Source: Alloyangia pacifica (GTDB lineage: Bacteria > Pseudomonadota > Alphaproteobacteria > Rhodobacterales > Rhodobacteraceae). From it: a stretch of 64,000 nucleotides of DNA. The stretch is taken from contig NZ_JAIVKX010000008.1 of assembly GCF_020524285.1 (NCBI RefSeq), positions 124,001 through 188,000 of the forward strand, read 5' to 3'. The notes under the pieces are model-generated. The model saw only the letters and a list, made by a program, of their open reading frames with translations, did not search any database and was not told the origin of the DNA. The position numbers and the translations under genes were made by a program. Below, piece after piece: positions 34,124 through 43,222 of this stretch. Numbering within the stretch: the first letter of the stretch is position 1; each line of letters starts with the position of its first letter.

Positions 34124-35227
34124 ATGAAAACGCGTATTGCGGCGACTCTGCTCGCCTGCTCGATTTCCGCGCTGGCCGCCGGCGCCTCGGCCGAGACCAT
34201 CCGCGCCACCAGCGGCTTCGGCCCCAACCATGCCGTCGCCAAGGACGTCTATCCGACGATGTTCAAGAAGCTCGAGGAGCTGACGGACGGGCGCTGGACG
34301 GGTCAGGACACCCCCTCGGGGCTGGTCGCGCCCAACGAGATGTCGACCGGCCTGCGCGACGGGGTGACCGAGTTCGGCGCGCTGCTGATGCCCTATTTCG
34401 TCGCCGAATACCCCGACAGCGTGCTGGTCTCGGAACTGTCGATGCTGGGCTCGAGCGCCGCGGTGATCAGCTCGGCGGTGACCGAATACATCGCCACCTG
34501 CGCGCCCTGCCAGGCCGAGTTCAGCCGCAATGGCCAGGTCTACCTCGGCTCGGACACCACGCCGCTCTATGACCTGCTGTCGACCAAGCCGGTGAAGACC
34601 GTCGAGGACATGGCCGGTCTCAAGGTGCGCTCGGGCTCTCCCTTCTACGCGGCCTTCATCGAAAGCGTCGGCGGCGCACCGGCTCAGATGCCCTCGTCGG
34701 AGCTCTTCGAGAGCCTCAGCCAGGGCGTGATCGACGCCACCTTCTCCTCGCCGCACGAGATCATCGCCAACCGCCTCGGCGACGTGGTGGGCTATGTGAC
34801 CGAGATCGAGCAGGGCGTATTCAACGGCGCGGCGATCACCACCGCCGGCAAGATGCTCTGGGACCGCATGGACAGCGACGACCGCATGGCGCTGGCCACC
34901 GCGGCGCAATACGGCATCGCCAACGGCATGGCCGCCTTCGACCGGCAGATCGAGGAGGTCCGCGCCGGCGACATGGTCGAGTTCATTGCGCCCGACCAGA
35001 GCCTGATCGACGCCCGCGACAGCTTCAACGAGGAGCGTCTCGCCAATGCCGCGGCAATCCTCGAGGAGCGCGGCGTGAGCGACGCGCAAACCAAGATCGA
35101 CCGCTACAAGGCGCTGATCGACAAGTGGGAAGAGCTGGTCACCCCCGGCATGTCCCCCGAAGAGCTGGGCGCGCTGCGGACCGAGGAAATCTGGTCGAAG
35201 ATCGACCTGAATTCCTACGGCAGCTGA
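34124..35227 (+). CDS. dctP: TRAP transporter substrate-binding protein (DctP family)
   Basis: This periplasmic solute receptor of a TRAP carrier has 367 residues, with a Sec signal peptide (MKTRIAATLLACSISALAAGASA) and the DctP fold signature KTVEDMAGLKVRSGSPFYAAFIESVGGAPAQMPSSELFESLSQGVIDA, which includes the conserved Arg that binds a carboxylate. The operon context predicts an aromatic carboxylic acid such as ferulate, p-coumarate or a phenylpropionate. Two cysteines near residue 126 (CAPC) may form a disulfide. A strong hairpin separates it from the membrane subunits, as expected when the receptor is made in excess. Confidence 0.93.
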   Translation: MKTRIAATLLACSISALAAGASAETIRATSGFGPNHAVAKDVYPTMFKKLEELTDGRWTGQDTPSGLVAPNEMSTGLRDGVTEFGALLMPYFVAEYPDSVLVSELSMLGSSAAVISSAVTEYIATCAPCQAEFSRNGQVYLGSDTTPLYDLLSTKPVKTVEDMAGLKVRSGSPFYAAFIESVGGAPAQMPSSELFESLSQGVIDATFSSPHEIIANRLGDVVGYVTEIEQGVFNGAAITTAGKMLWDRMDSDDRMALATAAQYGIANGMAAFDRQIEEVRAGDMVEFIAPDQSLIDARDSFNEERLANAAAILEERGVSDAQTKIDRYKALIDKWEELVTPGMSPEELGALRTEEIWSKIDLNSYGS

Positions 35228-35238
35228 GCCTGACCGGC

Positions 35239-35264
35239 GCGCGCCGCGCCTCCCGGCGGCGCGC
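35239..35264 (+). promoter_or_regulatory. Intercistronic hairpin after dctP
   Basis: GCGCGCCGC (35239-35247) pairs with GCGGCGCGC (35256-35264) around an 8-base loop, 12 bases past the dctP stop. It probably protects the dctP message and lowers expression of the downstream subunits. Confidence 0.6.
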
Positions 35265-35304
35265 GTCCCTCCCGACTTTCCCCCTTCATCCCCCGGAGGA
35301 TCGG

Positions 35305-35853
35305 ATGCTTGCTCCGATTGAAACCGCCGTGGCGCGGATCAGTATGGTATTGGGCGGCCTCGTGCTGCTGGCGATGATGCTGCAGGTCGTGGTCGACGTG
35401 TTCATGCGCGCCTTTCTCGGCGCCGGCTTTCCCGGCACCTCGGACCTCGTCGGCAAATACTACATGGTCGCCGTGAGCGTGCTGCCGCTGGCCCTGACCG
35501 AACTGAAGCGCCGCCACATCGAGGCGACCGTCTTCACCCAGACCCTCACCGGCACGCCGCTGAAACTGGTGCAACTGCTGGGCTTCGGCATCTTCGCCGC
35601 GGTGCTGGCCGTGCTCACCTACGGCTCCGGGCTCGAGGCGATGCGGCAGATGGCCCGCGGCGCCTACATCGAGGCCGGCACGCTGCGCTTCGTCACCTGG
35701 CCGAGCTACTGGATCCTGCCGATCTCCTTCGCCCTCGCCCTGCTGATCATGGCGCTCCGCATCTACGAGGTGCTGACCGGCCGCTTCGGCGAGCACGACC
35801 ACGATCCGGTCGGCGCCCTCGAAGACGTTTCCAATTCCGGGGAGGACATCTGA
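35305..35853 (+). CDS. dctQ: TRAP transporter small membrane subunit (DctQ family)
   Basis: This 182-residue inner-membrane protein has four hydrophobic segments (about residues 12-35, 48-68, 88-110 and 128-152) and the DctQ motif VVVDVFMRAFLG followed by ELKRRHIEATVF. It pairs with DctM to form the TRAP membrane unit. The start at 35305 follows CCGGAGGA. The last codon overlaps the dctM start (TGATG at 35851-35855). Confidence 0.9.
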   Translation: MLAPIETAVARISMVLGGLVLLAMMLQVVVDVFMRAFLGAGFPGTSDLVGKYYMVAVSVLPLALTELKRRHIEATVFTQTLTGTPLKLVQLLGFGIFAAVLAVLTYGSGLEAMRQMARGAYIEAGTLRFVTWPSYWILPISFALALLIMALRIYEVLTGRFGEHDHDPVGALEDVSNSGEDI

Positions 35854-37133
35854 TGGACCCCGTCACCATCGGCATTCTGGCCCTCGCCGCCCTGCTCATC
35901 CTGATCGGCCTGCGCGTGCCCATCGCCGCCAGCCTGATCCTGGTGTCCTTCATCGGCATCTGGGCGGTCGCGGGCCTCCGCCCGGCGCTCTCGATGCTCT
36001 CGACCATCCCCTACACCACCTCGGCCAGCTGGACGCTCAGCTCGATCCCGATGTTTCTGCTGATGGGCTACATCGCCTATCACTCCGGCCTCACCCGCGG
36101 CCTGTTCGAGGCGGCGCGGGTCTGGTGGGGCTGGCTACCCGGCGGGCTGGCCATCGCTTCGCTGGCGGGGGCCTCGGGCTTTGCCGCCGTGTCGGGCTCG
36201 TCGGTTGCCTGCTCGGCCGCCATCGGCCGCATCGCGGTGCCCGAGATGGCGCGGCAGAAGTACGACCTGCGCATCGCCACCGGCGCCGTCGCTGCAGGCG
36301 GCACCATCGGCGCGCTGATCCCGCCCTCGATCATCCTGATCCTCTTCGGGATCCAGGCCGAGATCTCGATCAACGACCTCTTCCTCGGCGGGCTCTTCGT
36401 CGGCCTCGCCTCGCTGGCCTTCTACATCTGCGCCGTGCTGCTCGTCTGGCTGCGCAACCCCGAAAGCCTGCCCCGCGCCGAGCCCTACACCATGGGCGAC
36501 CGCTGGAAGAAGACCGCCGAGATCTGGCCGGTGCTGCTGCTGATCGGCGCGGTGTTTGGCGGGCTCTTCACCGGCTTCTTCACCGCCACCGAGGCGGGCG
36601 CCTTCGGCAGTTTCGTCGCGCTGCTGCTCGGCATAGCACGTCGCTCGCTGAGCTGGGCCGACTTCAAGGAAAGCCTGATCGACACACTGCTCTCGTCGGG
36701 CGCGCTCTTCATCATCGCTATCGGCGCGAACCTCTTCACCCGGCTTGTGGCCATGTCCGGCCTGTCGATGCAGATGGGCCTGTTCGTCGAGGGGCTCGGC
36801 CTCGGCACCTTCGCGCTGCTGCTGGTGATCGTGGTGATCTACCTGATCCTCGGCATGTTCCTCGAACCGATCGGGGCGCTGCTGCTGACCCTGCCGCTGT
36901 TCCTGCCGATCCTCGCCCAGCACGGCGTCGACAAGCTGTGGTTCGGCCTGCTGGTGGCCAAGCTGCTGGAGATCGGGATGATCACCCCGCCGGTGGGGCT
37001 CAACGTCTTCGTCATACATTCGGTCGCCCGAGACTACGTGCGGCTCGAGCAGGTGTTCGCGGGGATCGTGCCCTTCATCCTTGCCGACCTCGTGCTGGTC
37101 GGCGGCATGCTCGCCATCCGCGGCTTCTTCTGA
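35853..37133 (+). CDS. dctM: TRAP transporter large permease (DctM family)
   Basis: This 426-residue permease has about twelve hydrophobic segments. Family signatures include LLMGYIAYHSGLTRGLFEAARVWWGWLPGGLA, SGSSVACSAAIGRIAVPEM, GTIGALIPPSIILILFGI, FFTATEAGAFGSF and a C-terminal IGMITPPVGLNVFVIHSVA. It imports the solute by sodium symport together with DctP and DctQ. It overlaps dctQ by one base. Confidence 0.94.
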   Translation: MDPVTIGILALAALLILIGLRVPIAASLILVSFIGIWAVAGLRPALSMLSTIPYTTSASWTLSSIPMFLLMGYIAYHSGLTRGLFEAARVWWGWLPGGLAIASLAGASGFAAVSGSSVACSAAIGRIAVPEMARQKYDLRIATGAVAAGGTIGALIPPSIILILFGIQAEISINDLFLGGLFVGLASLAFYICAVLLVWLRNPESLPRAEPYTMGDRWKKTAEIWPVLLLIGAVFGGLFTGFFTATEAGAFGSFVALLLGIARRSLSWADFKESLIDTLLSSGALFIIAIGANLFTRLVAMSGLSMQMGLFVEGLGLGTFALLLVIVVIYLILGMFLEPIGALLLTLPLFLPILAQHGVDKLWFGLLVAKLLEIGMITPPVGLNVFVIHSVARDYVRLEQVFAGIVPFILADLVLVGGMLAIRGFF

Positions 37134-37144
37134 GGACTAATCCA

Positions 37145-37909
37145 ATGGACATCAAAGGAACCATCGCCCTCGTCACCGGCGCCGGAAGCGGCCTCGGCGA
37201 AGCCACCGCGCGGCGGCTGGCGGCAGAGGGGGCCAAGGTTGCGGTGCTGGACCTTTCCACCGAGGCTGCGCGCCGCGTGGCGGACGAGATCGGCGGACTT
37301 GCGGTGGCGGTCGACGTCTCGGACGCCGCCGCGGTGGAGGCTGCATTTGCGCAGGTCACCGACACGCTCGGCACCCCCCGCATCGCGGTCAACTGCGCCG
37401 GCATCGGAACCGCCACCCGCATCCTTCCCCGCGACGGGTCGCTGCCCATCGAGGCCTTCGAGCGTACACTGAGAGTCAACACGCTCGGCAGCTACATCGT
37501 GCTGAGCCATGCCGCCCGCGCCATGTCGACGCTGGAGCCGGTAGATGCGGACGGCGCGCGGGGGATCATCCTCAACACCGCATCGGTCGCCTATCAGGAC
37601 GGGCAGATCGGACAGGCCGCCTATGCCGCCTCCAAGGGCGGGATCGCCTCGCTCACCCTGCCCGCCGCGCGCGAACTGGCCCGCTTCGGCATCCGCGTGA
37701 TGACCATCGCGCCGGGGCTTTTCGAGACCGCCATGAGCGCCGGGCTACCGCCCGAGGCGCGCACCGCGCTGGAGGCTGGCCTGCCCTTCCCCTCGCGCAT
37801 GGGCAGACCCGACGAGTTTGCGCTGCTGGTGCAGCAGATCATCCAGAACCCGCTGCTGAACGGCGAGGTGATCCGCCTCGACAGCGCCGTTCGGCTCGCC
37901 CCGAAATGA
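37145..37909 (+). CDS. Short-chain dehydrogenase/reductase (3-hydroxyacyl-CoA dehydrogenase type)
   Basis: This 254-residue SDR has the NAD-binding TGAGSGLGEAT (residues 12-22), NCAG, the catalytic Ser in NTASVAYQDGQIGQ and Y-A-A-S-K. It resembles type II 3-hydroxyacyl-CoA dehydrogenases (HSD17B10 type). In the Agrobacterium fabrum ferulate pathway an SDR oxidises the 3-hydroxy-3-arylpropionyl-CoA made by the crotonase. The same step is inferred here because the crotonase and feruloyl-CoA synthase genes follow directly. Confidence 0.85.
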   Translation: MDIKGTIALVTGAGSGLGEATARRLAAEGAKVAVLDLSTEAARRVADEIGGLAVAVDVSDAAAVEAAFAQVTDTLGTPRIAVNCAGIGTATRILPRDGSLPIEAFERTLRVNTLGSYIVLSHAARAMSTLEPVDADGARGIILNTASVAYQDGQIGQAAYAASKGGIASLTLPAARELARFGIRVMTIAPGLFETAMSAGLPPEARTALEAGLPFPSRMGRPDEFALLVQQIIQNPLLNGEVIRLDSAVRLAPK

Positions 37910-37941
37910 CCGCCCGCCCCGAGTTCCCGAAGGAGACAGCC

Positions 37942-38730
37942 ATGTCTGATCCCGCACAGTCCGACCACGCCAAATATCTGACCACCGAGGTGGACGGCCA
38001 GATCGCCACCATCACCATGATCCGCACCGACAAACGCAATGCCATGAGCGACGGGCTGATCGCGGCGCTGGAGAACGCCTATGTGACCCTGCCGAAAGAC
38101 GTCCGCGTGGTCATCCTGACCGGCGCGGGCGGGCACTTCTGCTCGGGGCTCGACCTGTCGGAGCATGTCTCGCGCAGCGCCGAGGACGGTGTCTACCACT
38201 CGCGCAACTGGCACCGGGTGATGGAGATGATCCAGTTCGGCGGCAAGGTGACGATCTCGGCCATGGAAGGCGCGGTGATCGGCGGCGGGCTGGAACTGGC
38301 GGCCTCGACCCATGTGCGCATCGCAGAGCCCTCGGTGATCTTCCAGCTGCCCGAGGGGCGGCGCGGCATCTTCGTCGGCGGCGGCGCCTCGGTGCGAGTG
38401 GGCCGCATCCTCGGGGCGGATCGCATGGTCGAGATGATGCTGACCGGCCGCAAGTACGGTGCCGAGGACGGGCTGCGGCTGGGGCTGACCCACTACAGCG
38501 TCGAGGCGGGCGAGGCGCTGCCGTTGGCCCGCAAGCTGGCCGAGCAGATCGCCGGGAACGCGCCCATGTCCAATTACTTCATGGTGCAGGCCCTGAGCCG
38601 GATCAACGACATGTCGCGCAGCGATGGTCTCTTCACCGAGAGCCTCTGCGCCGCGCTGGTGCAGACCACCCCGGACGCCGAAGAGGGGCTGAACGCCTTC
38701 CTCGAAAAGCGCGCGCCCGTGTTCCGCTGA
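37942..38730 (+). CDS. Enoyl-CoA hydratase/isomerase family protein (feruloyl-CoA hydratase candidate)
   Basis: This 262-residue crotonase has a DKRNAMSDGLIAALENAY start region. Its oxyanion-hole segments are GAGGHFCSGLDLSEHVSR and MEGAVIGGGLELAASTHVRIAEPSVIFQLPEGRRGIFVGGGASVRV. The active-site area carries Glu in LPEGRRG. It differs clearly from the Pseudomonas-type hydroxycinnamoyl-CoA hydratase-lyase as I recall it. Position between the SDR and the feruloyl-CoA synthase suggests that it hydrates the side-chain double bond of hydroxycinnamoyl-CoA. The start at 37942 follows AAGGAG; an upstream ATG at 37906 overlaps the SDR end. Confidence 0.85.
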   Translation: MSDPAQSDHAKYLTTEVDGQIATITMIRTDKRNAMSDGLIAALENAYVTLPKDVRVVILTGAGGHFCSGLDLSEHVSRSAEDGVYHSRNWHRVMEMIQFGGKVTISAMEGAVIGGGLELAASTHVRIAEPSVIFQLPEGRRGIFVGGGASVRVGRILGADRMVEMMLTGRKYGAEDGLRLGLTHYSVEAGEALPLARKLAEQIAGNAPMSNYFMVQALSRINDMSRSDGLFTESLCAALVQTTPDAEEGLNAFLEKRAPVFR

Positions 38731-38751
38731 ACCGAACCGGAGGGAGGAGGA

Positions 38752-40626
38752 ATGGACATGACAGTCATCGAACGCGCCCCGGCGGGCCTTGAAGCCCGCG
38801 CCGACTGGGCGCAGCGCCACACGCTGACCCGCTACGTGCCGCACAAGGTTGTCCGCGAAGACCGCGCGGATGGCACCATCCTGCTGCGCTCGGGCTATGA
38901 TCTGCCCGAGGCTGTGCCCAACACCGGCGCATGGCTGCACGAATGGGCGGTGAATGCCCCCTATCGCGTCGCCGTCTCGGAGCGCCACACCGAGGGCCCG
39001 GGCTGGCGCAACGTGACCTACCAGGAGCTGCTGCAGCAGGTCCGCGCCATCGCCTCGGCGCTGCTGGCACGCGGTCTGGGAGAAGGCGACACGATCGCCA
39101 TGCTCTCGGGTAATGGGCTCGATCACCTGCTGGTCTCGCTGGCCTCGCAATACATCGGCGTGCCGGTGGTGCCTCTGGCCGAGCAATACTCGCTGATCCC
39201 CGAGGCGCATGGTCGCCTGATCTACGTGCTCGACAAGGTGACCCCCAAGCTCGCCTTCGTCGATGACGCCACGCGCTATGCCTCTGCCCTTGCCCTGCCG
39301 CAGCTTGCGGAGGTCGAGGTCGTCGCCGCGCGCGGCGAGGCAGGCCGCCCGGTCACCCCTCTGTCCGAGCTGATCCATGCCGAGGAAAGCCCCGAGCTTG
39401 ACGCCGTGCACGCCAAGGTCGGGCCGGACACGCTGGCCAAGATCCTGTTCACTTCCGGCTCCAGTTCCGACCCCAAGGGCGTGCTGACCACCCACCGCAT
39501 GATGTGCGTCAATCAGGTGCAGATGCAGGTCGCCCTGCCCTTCCTGATGGACCACGCGCCGCGCATCACTGACTGGCTGCCGTGGAACCACGTCTTCGGC
39601 GGCTCGCACAACGTGAACATGATGCTCGCGCATGGCGGCACGCTGACCATCGACAGCGGCAAGCCCACCGGCAAGGGCTTTGCTACCACCCTCAAGAACC
39701 GCAGCGACCGCCCCGGCACGCTGGCCTTCAACGTGCCCGTGGGCTGGAACATGCTGGTCGATGCGATCAAGCACGACCCGGCGCTGCAGGCGCATCTCTT
39801 CAAGGATCAGCAACTGCTGTTCTACGCCGGGGCCTCGCTGCCGCAGGACGTCTGGGAGGCGCTCGAGCAGTTCTGCATCCATGCGCGCGGCGGGCTGCCG
39901 ATGATGATCTCGAGCTGGGGCCTCACCGAGACCGCCCCCGCCTGCCTGATGGTGCACGAGCCCATCGGCCGCTCGGGGGTGATCGGCGTGCCGCTTCCGG
40001 GCGTCGAGGTGAAGCTGATCCCCGACGAGGACATGCGCTGCGAGATCCGCGTGAAGGGCCCCAACGTGATGCAGGGCTATTTCAACGACCCCGCAAAGAC
40101 CGCCGAGGCCTTCGACGAGGAGGGTTTCTTCATCACCGGCGACGCGGTGCGCTTCGTCGATGCCGAGGATGCCAACCGCGGGCTGATCTTCGACGGGCGC
40201 GTTTCGGAGGACTTCAAGCTCGACACCGGCACATGGGTGCAGGCGGGCAACCTGCGCATGTCCGCGCTAAAGGAGCTCGCAGGGCTGGCGCAGGACGTGG
40301 TGATCTGCGGCCATGATCGCGGCGAGGTGGGCCTGTTCATCTTCCCGGTGCCCGGTGCCGCAAAGCCGGGCGAGGAGACGCAGGGTGCGGTCACCGACGC
40401 GGAGCTGATGACCAAGGTCGAGCTGCGCCTGCGCGAGATGAACGCGCATGTCACGGGTTCGGCCAAGCGCATCACCCGCGCGCTGGTTCTGGCCGAGCCG
40501 CCCTCGCTGGAGCACCACGAGATCACCGACAAGGGCTCGCTCAACATCAAGAAGATCCTGACCCGCCGCGCCGACCTGCTCGAGCGGCTCTACGACAACG
40601 AAGACCCGGGCCTGATCCGCGTCTGA
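38752..40626 (+). CDS. fcs: Feruloyl-CoA synthase (AMP-forming)
   Basis: It activates ferulate and related hydroxycinnamates with ATP and CoA. The 624-residue acyl-adenylate enzyme has the P-loop-like LFTSGSSSDPKGVLTTHRMM (near residue 237), the SSWGLTETAPACLM core motif, TGDAVRF and the catalytic Lys in KGSLNIKKIL near residue 600. The length and the DWLPWNHVFGGSHNVNMML segment match the feruloyl-CoA synthase subfamily rather than 4-coumarate:CoA ligases of about 540 residues. Two start codons (38752 and 38758) are close together after GGAGGGAGGAGG; the first is used. Confidence 0.9.
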   Translation: MDMTVIERAPAGLEARADWAQRHTLTRYVPHKVVREDRADGTILLRSGYDLPEAVPNTGAWLHEWAVNAPYRVAVSERHTEGPGWRNVTYQELLQQVRAIASALLARGLGEGDTIAMLSGNGLDHLLVSLASQYIGVPVVPLAEQYSLIPEAHGRLIYVLDKVTPKLAFVDDATRYASALALPQLAEVEVVAARGEAGRPVTPLSELIHAEESPELDAVHAKVGPDTLAKILFTSGSSSDPKGVLTTHRMMCVNQVQMQVALPFLMDHAPRITDWLPWNHVFGGSHNVNMMLAHGGTLTIDSGKPTGKGFATTLKNRSDRPGTLAFNVPVGWNMLVDAIKHDPALQAHLFKDQQLLFYAGASLPQDVWEALEQFCIHARGGLPMMISSWGLTETAPACLMVHEPIGRSGVIGVPLPGVEVKLIPDEDMRCEIRVKGPNVMQGYFNDPAKTAEAFDEEGFFITGDAVRFVDAEDANRGLIFDGRVSEDFKLDTGTWVQAGNLRMSALKELAGLAQDVVICGHDRGEVGLFIFPVPGAAKPGEETQGAVTDAELMTKVELRLREMNAHVTGSAKRITRALVLAEPPSLEHHEITDKGSLNIKKILTRRADLLERLYDNEDPGLIRV

Positions 40627-40638
40627 GGAGGCATCCCC

Positions 40639-41514
40639 ATGATCGACTTCGCCAAGATCCGCGCGATCGATTTCCACACCCACGCCGAGGAAGCCTGCGG
40701 CTGCCACACCGACGACGGCTATGACGAGCTGCAGTCGACCATGGCCAAGTACTTCGGCGCGCCCTGGGCGCATCCGCCGACCATCGACGAGACCGCCGCG
40801 CACTACCGCGAGATGAACATCGCGGCGGTGATCTTCCCCGTCGACAGCGAGCGCGAGACCGGCTACCGGCGCTACGACAACTACGAGGTCGCCGACGCCT
40901 GCGCCAAGAATAGCGACATCCTGATCCCCTTCGCCTCGATTGATCCGGCAAAGGGCAAGCTGGGCGCGCGCGAGGCCCGAGATCTGGTGGAGAACCACGG
41001 CATCAAGGGCTTCAAGTTCCACCCCACGATGCAGGGCTTCTATCCCAACGACCGCATGGCCTATCCGCTCTACGAGGCGATTGCCGAGGCCGGGGTTCCA
41101 GCGCTCTTTCACACCGGGCAGACCGGCGTCGGCTCGGGCATGCGCGGCGGCAACGGCATGCGGCTGAAGTATTCCAACCCAATGTATATGGATGATCTGG
41201 CGGTGGATTTCCCTGACATGCCGATCATCCTCGCGCATCCCTCCTTCCCCTGGCAGGAAGAGGCGCTCTCGGTCGCGCAACACAAGCCCAACGTCTACAT
41301 CGACCTCTCGGGCTGGTCTCCGAAGTATTTCCCCAAGATCCTCGTGCAATACGCCAACTCGATCCTGAAGAAGAAGATGCTCTTCGGATCCGACTGGCCG
41401 ATGATCGCGCCCGAGAAATGGCTTAACGCCTTCGACAAGGCCGAGTTCAAGGACGAGGTGCGCCCGCTGATCCTCAAGGAAAACGCCATGCGCCTGATGG
41501 GCATCGAGGCCTGA
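40639..41514 (+). CDS. Amidohydrolase-2 family (COG2159) metal-dependent hydrolase/lyase
   Basis: This 291-residue TIM-barrel metalloenzyme has an N-terminal D-F-H-T-H motif, the barrel His in IILAHPSFPW and a C-terminal LFGSDWPM with the conserved Asp. The family includes decarboxylases, hydratases and C-C cleaving enzymes (ACMSD, LigJ types). It is embedded between feruloyl-CoA synthase and the esterase. Members are found in other ferulate clusters, where the step after the beta-keto intermediate, or a ring-substituent step, still needs an enzyme. Its exact reaction is unknown. Confidence 0.82.
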   Translation: MIDFAKIRAIDFHTHAEEACGCHTDDGYDELQSTMAKYFGAPWAHPPTIDETAAHYREMNIAAVIFPVDSERETGYRRYDNYEVADACAKNSDILIPFASIDPAKGKLGAREARDLVENHGIKGFKFHPTMQGFYPNDRMAYPLYEAIAEAGVPALFHTGQTGVGSGMRGGNGMRLKYSNPMYMDDLAVDFPDMPIILAHPSFPWQEEALSVAQHKPNVYIDLSGWSPKYFPKILVQYANSILKKKMLFGSDWPMIAPEKWLNAFDKAEFKDEVRPLILKENAMRLMGIEA

Positions 41515-41521
41515 ACGACCC

Positions 41522-41548
41522 ACCCGCGCGCGGAGGAGGCGCGCGGGT
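41522..41548 (+). promoter_or_regulatory. Intercistronic hairpin before the feruloyl esterase gene
   Basis: ACCCGCGCGC (41522-41531) pairs perfectly with GCGCGCGGGT (41539-41548), with a loop GGAGGAG. It sits between the amidohydrolase and esterase genes, 23 bases before the esterase ATG. The real ribosome site GGAGGA follows it. Confidence 0.6.
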
Positions 41549-41571
41549 CTCAAAGACACGGGAGGATCCCC

Positions 41572-43215
41572 ATGAAATCGCTTTTGGCCAGCACGGCCCT
41601 CATCTGCATCGCCGCACCCGCCTTCGCCGTCGACTGCGAAGGGCTGACCCCCGAGGCGCTCGGGCTGTCGGGTGTCACCTTCACCGAGGTTGCCGCCGTG
41701 GACGCCGGCGAGGAGAGCCCAGCCCCGCAGTGCCGCATCCGCGCCCGCACCGCCGAGCGCGTGGGCTCCGATGGCAAGGACTACGCCCTGAGCTTCGAGC
41801 TGGCCTTGCCCGACGACTGGAACGGCGACCTTGTGCACCAGTTCAACGGCGGCAACGACGGCGAGGTGAAGCCCGCCACCGGTGCCCTTCAGAGCGGCAC
41901 CGGCGAAAGCTCACCGCTGGCGCGCGGCTTTGCCGTCGTCTCCAGCGACGCGGGCCACGACGGCAAAGCCAATCCCGACATGGGGCTGGCGGGCGGTGCC
42001 GCCTTCGGTGCCGATTTCGAGGCCCGGCGGATGTACGGCTACAAGGCGGTGGAAATCCTGCAGCCGCTGGCCCGGCAGATGGTCGAGGCCTACTACGCGA
42101 CGCCGGTAAACCACGCCTACGGCATCGGCTGCTCCAACGGCGGGCGGCACGCGATGGTCGCCGCCGCGCGCCTGCCCGGGGCCTTCGACGGGCTGCTGGT
42201 CGCCGCCCCGGGCTTCAACCTGCCCCGCGCCGCCGTGCAGCACGCGCTGGACGTGCAGGCGCTGACGCCGATCACCGGCGACATCCGCAGCTCGTTCTCC
42301 AAGGAAGATCTTTCGCTTGTCGCGCAGGGCATCCGGTCAAGCTGCGATGCGCTCGACGGGCTCGAGGACGGCCTGGTGATGGACACCGCCGCCTGCCAGG
42401 CCACCTTCGACGTGACCGCCCTGCAATGCACCGAGGGCCAGAACTCCGGGTGTCTCTCGGAAACGCAGGTCTCAGCGCTGCAGACCATCCATGCCGGGCC
42501 GAAGGGCGCCGAAGGCCAGCAGCTCTATTCCGACTGGAGCTGGGATGCGGGCATCGAGGGGGGCAACTGGCGCTTCTGGAAGGTCGAGAGCACCGTGCCG
42601 CCATGGGAGCAGATGCCGCTCATAGCGGTGATGGGATCGGCCTCGCTGGCGCAGGTCTTCACCGTGCCACCGAGCGCGGTCGAAGGCACGCCGCAGGCGC
42701 TGTCGGACTTCCTGATGCAGTTCGACATCGCCGCGCAGGCAGACGCGATCGACGCCACCTCCGAGGCCTTCCCCGAGTCGCCGATGGCGGTAATGACACC
42801 ACCGGGCGCGGACGACCCCGAGCTGGCGGCCTTCCGCGATGCGGGTGGCAAGATCATCGTGACGCACGGCGTCAGCGATCCGGTGTTCTCGGTCAATGAC
42901 ACCGCCCGCTGGTACGCCGCGCTCGACACCAACAACGGCGATGACGCCGAGGCCTTTGCCCGCTTCTACCCGGTTCCGGGGATGAACCATTGCCACGGCG
43001 GTCCGGCCACCGACGCCTTCGACCTGCTGACGCCCTTGGTGTCCTGGGTCGAGGACGGCAGCGCCCCCGGCGCGATCACCGCCACGGCGCGCGCCGACAA
43101 CGCCGAGCTGCCCGAACCGCTGCAGGGCGCCAGCCGCCCGCTCTGCCCGGCACCGCAGGTCGCCCACTACCAGGGCGGCGACCCGAAATCCGCCGACAGC
43201 TTCCACTGCGAATGA
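41572..43215 (+). CDS. Periplasmic tannase/feruloyl esterase family protein
   Basis: It is expected to hydrolyse esters of hydroxycinnamic or gallic acids outside the cytoplasm. The 547-residue product has a Sec signal (MKSLLASTALICIAAPAFA). Catalytic Ser is in YGIGCSNGGRHAM (near residue 187), Asp in THGVSDPVFSVND and His in PGMNHCHGGPATDAFD. The Cys just before the Ser and the Cys beside the His are the conserved pair that forms a disulfide joining the triad in this family. Location in the operon links ester cleavage to uptake by the TRAP system and activation by feruloyl-CoA synthase. Confidence 0.9.
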   Translation: MKSLLASTALICIAAPAFAVDCEGLTPEALGLSGVTFTEVAAVDAGEESPAPQCRIRARTAERVGSDGKDYALSFELALPDDWNGDLVHQFNGGNDGEVKPATGALQSGTGESSPLARGFAVVSSDAGHDGKANPDMGLAGGAAFGADFEARRMYGYKAVEILQPLARQMVEAYYATPVNHAYGIGCSNGGRHAMVAAARLPGAFDGLLVAAPGFNLPRAAVQHALDVQALTPITGDIRSSFSKEDLSLVAQGIRSSCDALDGLEDGLVMDTAACQATFDVTALQCTEGQNSGCLSETQVSALQTIHAGPKGAEGQQLYSDWSWDAGIEGGNWRFWKVESTVPPWEQMPLIAVMGSASLAQVFTVPPSAVEGTPQALSDFLMQFDIAAQADAIDATSEAFPESPMAVMTPPGADDPELAAFRDAGGKIIVTHGVSDPVFSVNDTARWYAALDTNNGDDAEAFARFYPVPGMNHCHGGPATDAFDLLTPLVSWVEDGSAPGAITATARADNAELPEPLQGASRPLCPAPQVAHYQGGDPKSADSFHCE

Positions 43216-43222
43216 GGCACCG

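Noticed and set aside
37942-38730. Calling the crotonase a hydroxycinnamoyl-CoA hydratase-lyase that makes vanillin
   Set aside because: The sequence lacks the segments I recognise from the Pseudomonas-type enzyme, no vanillin dehydrogenase is nearby, and an SDR is present; left as a general enoyl-CoA hydratase.
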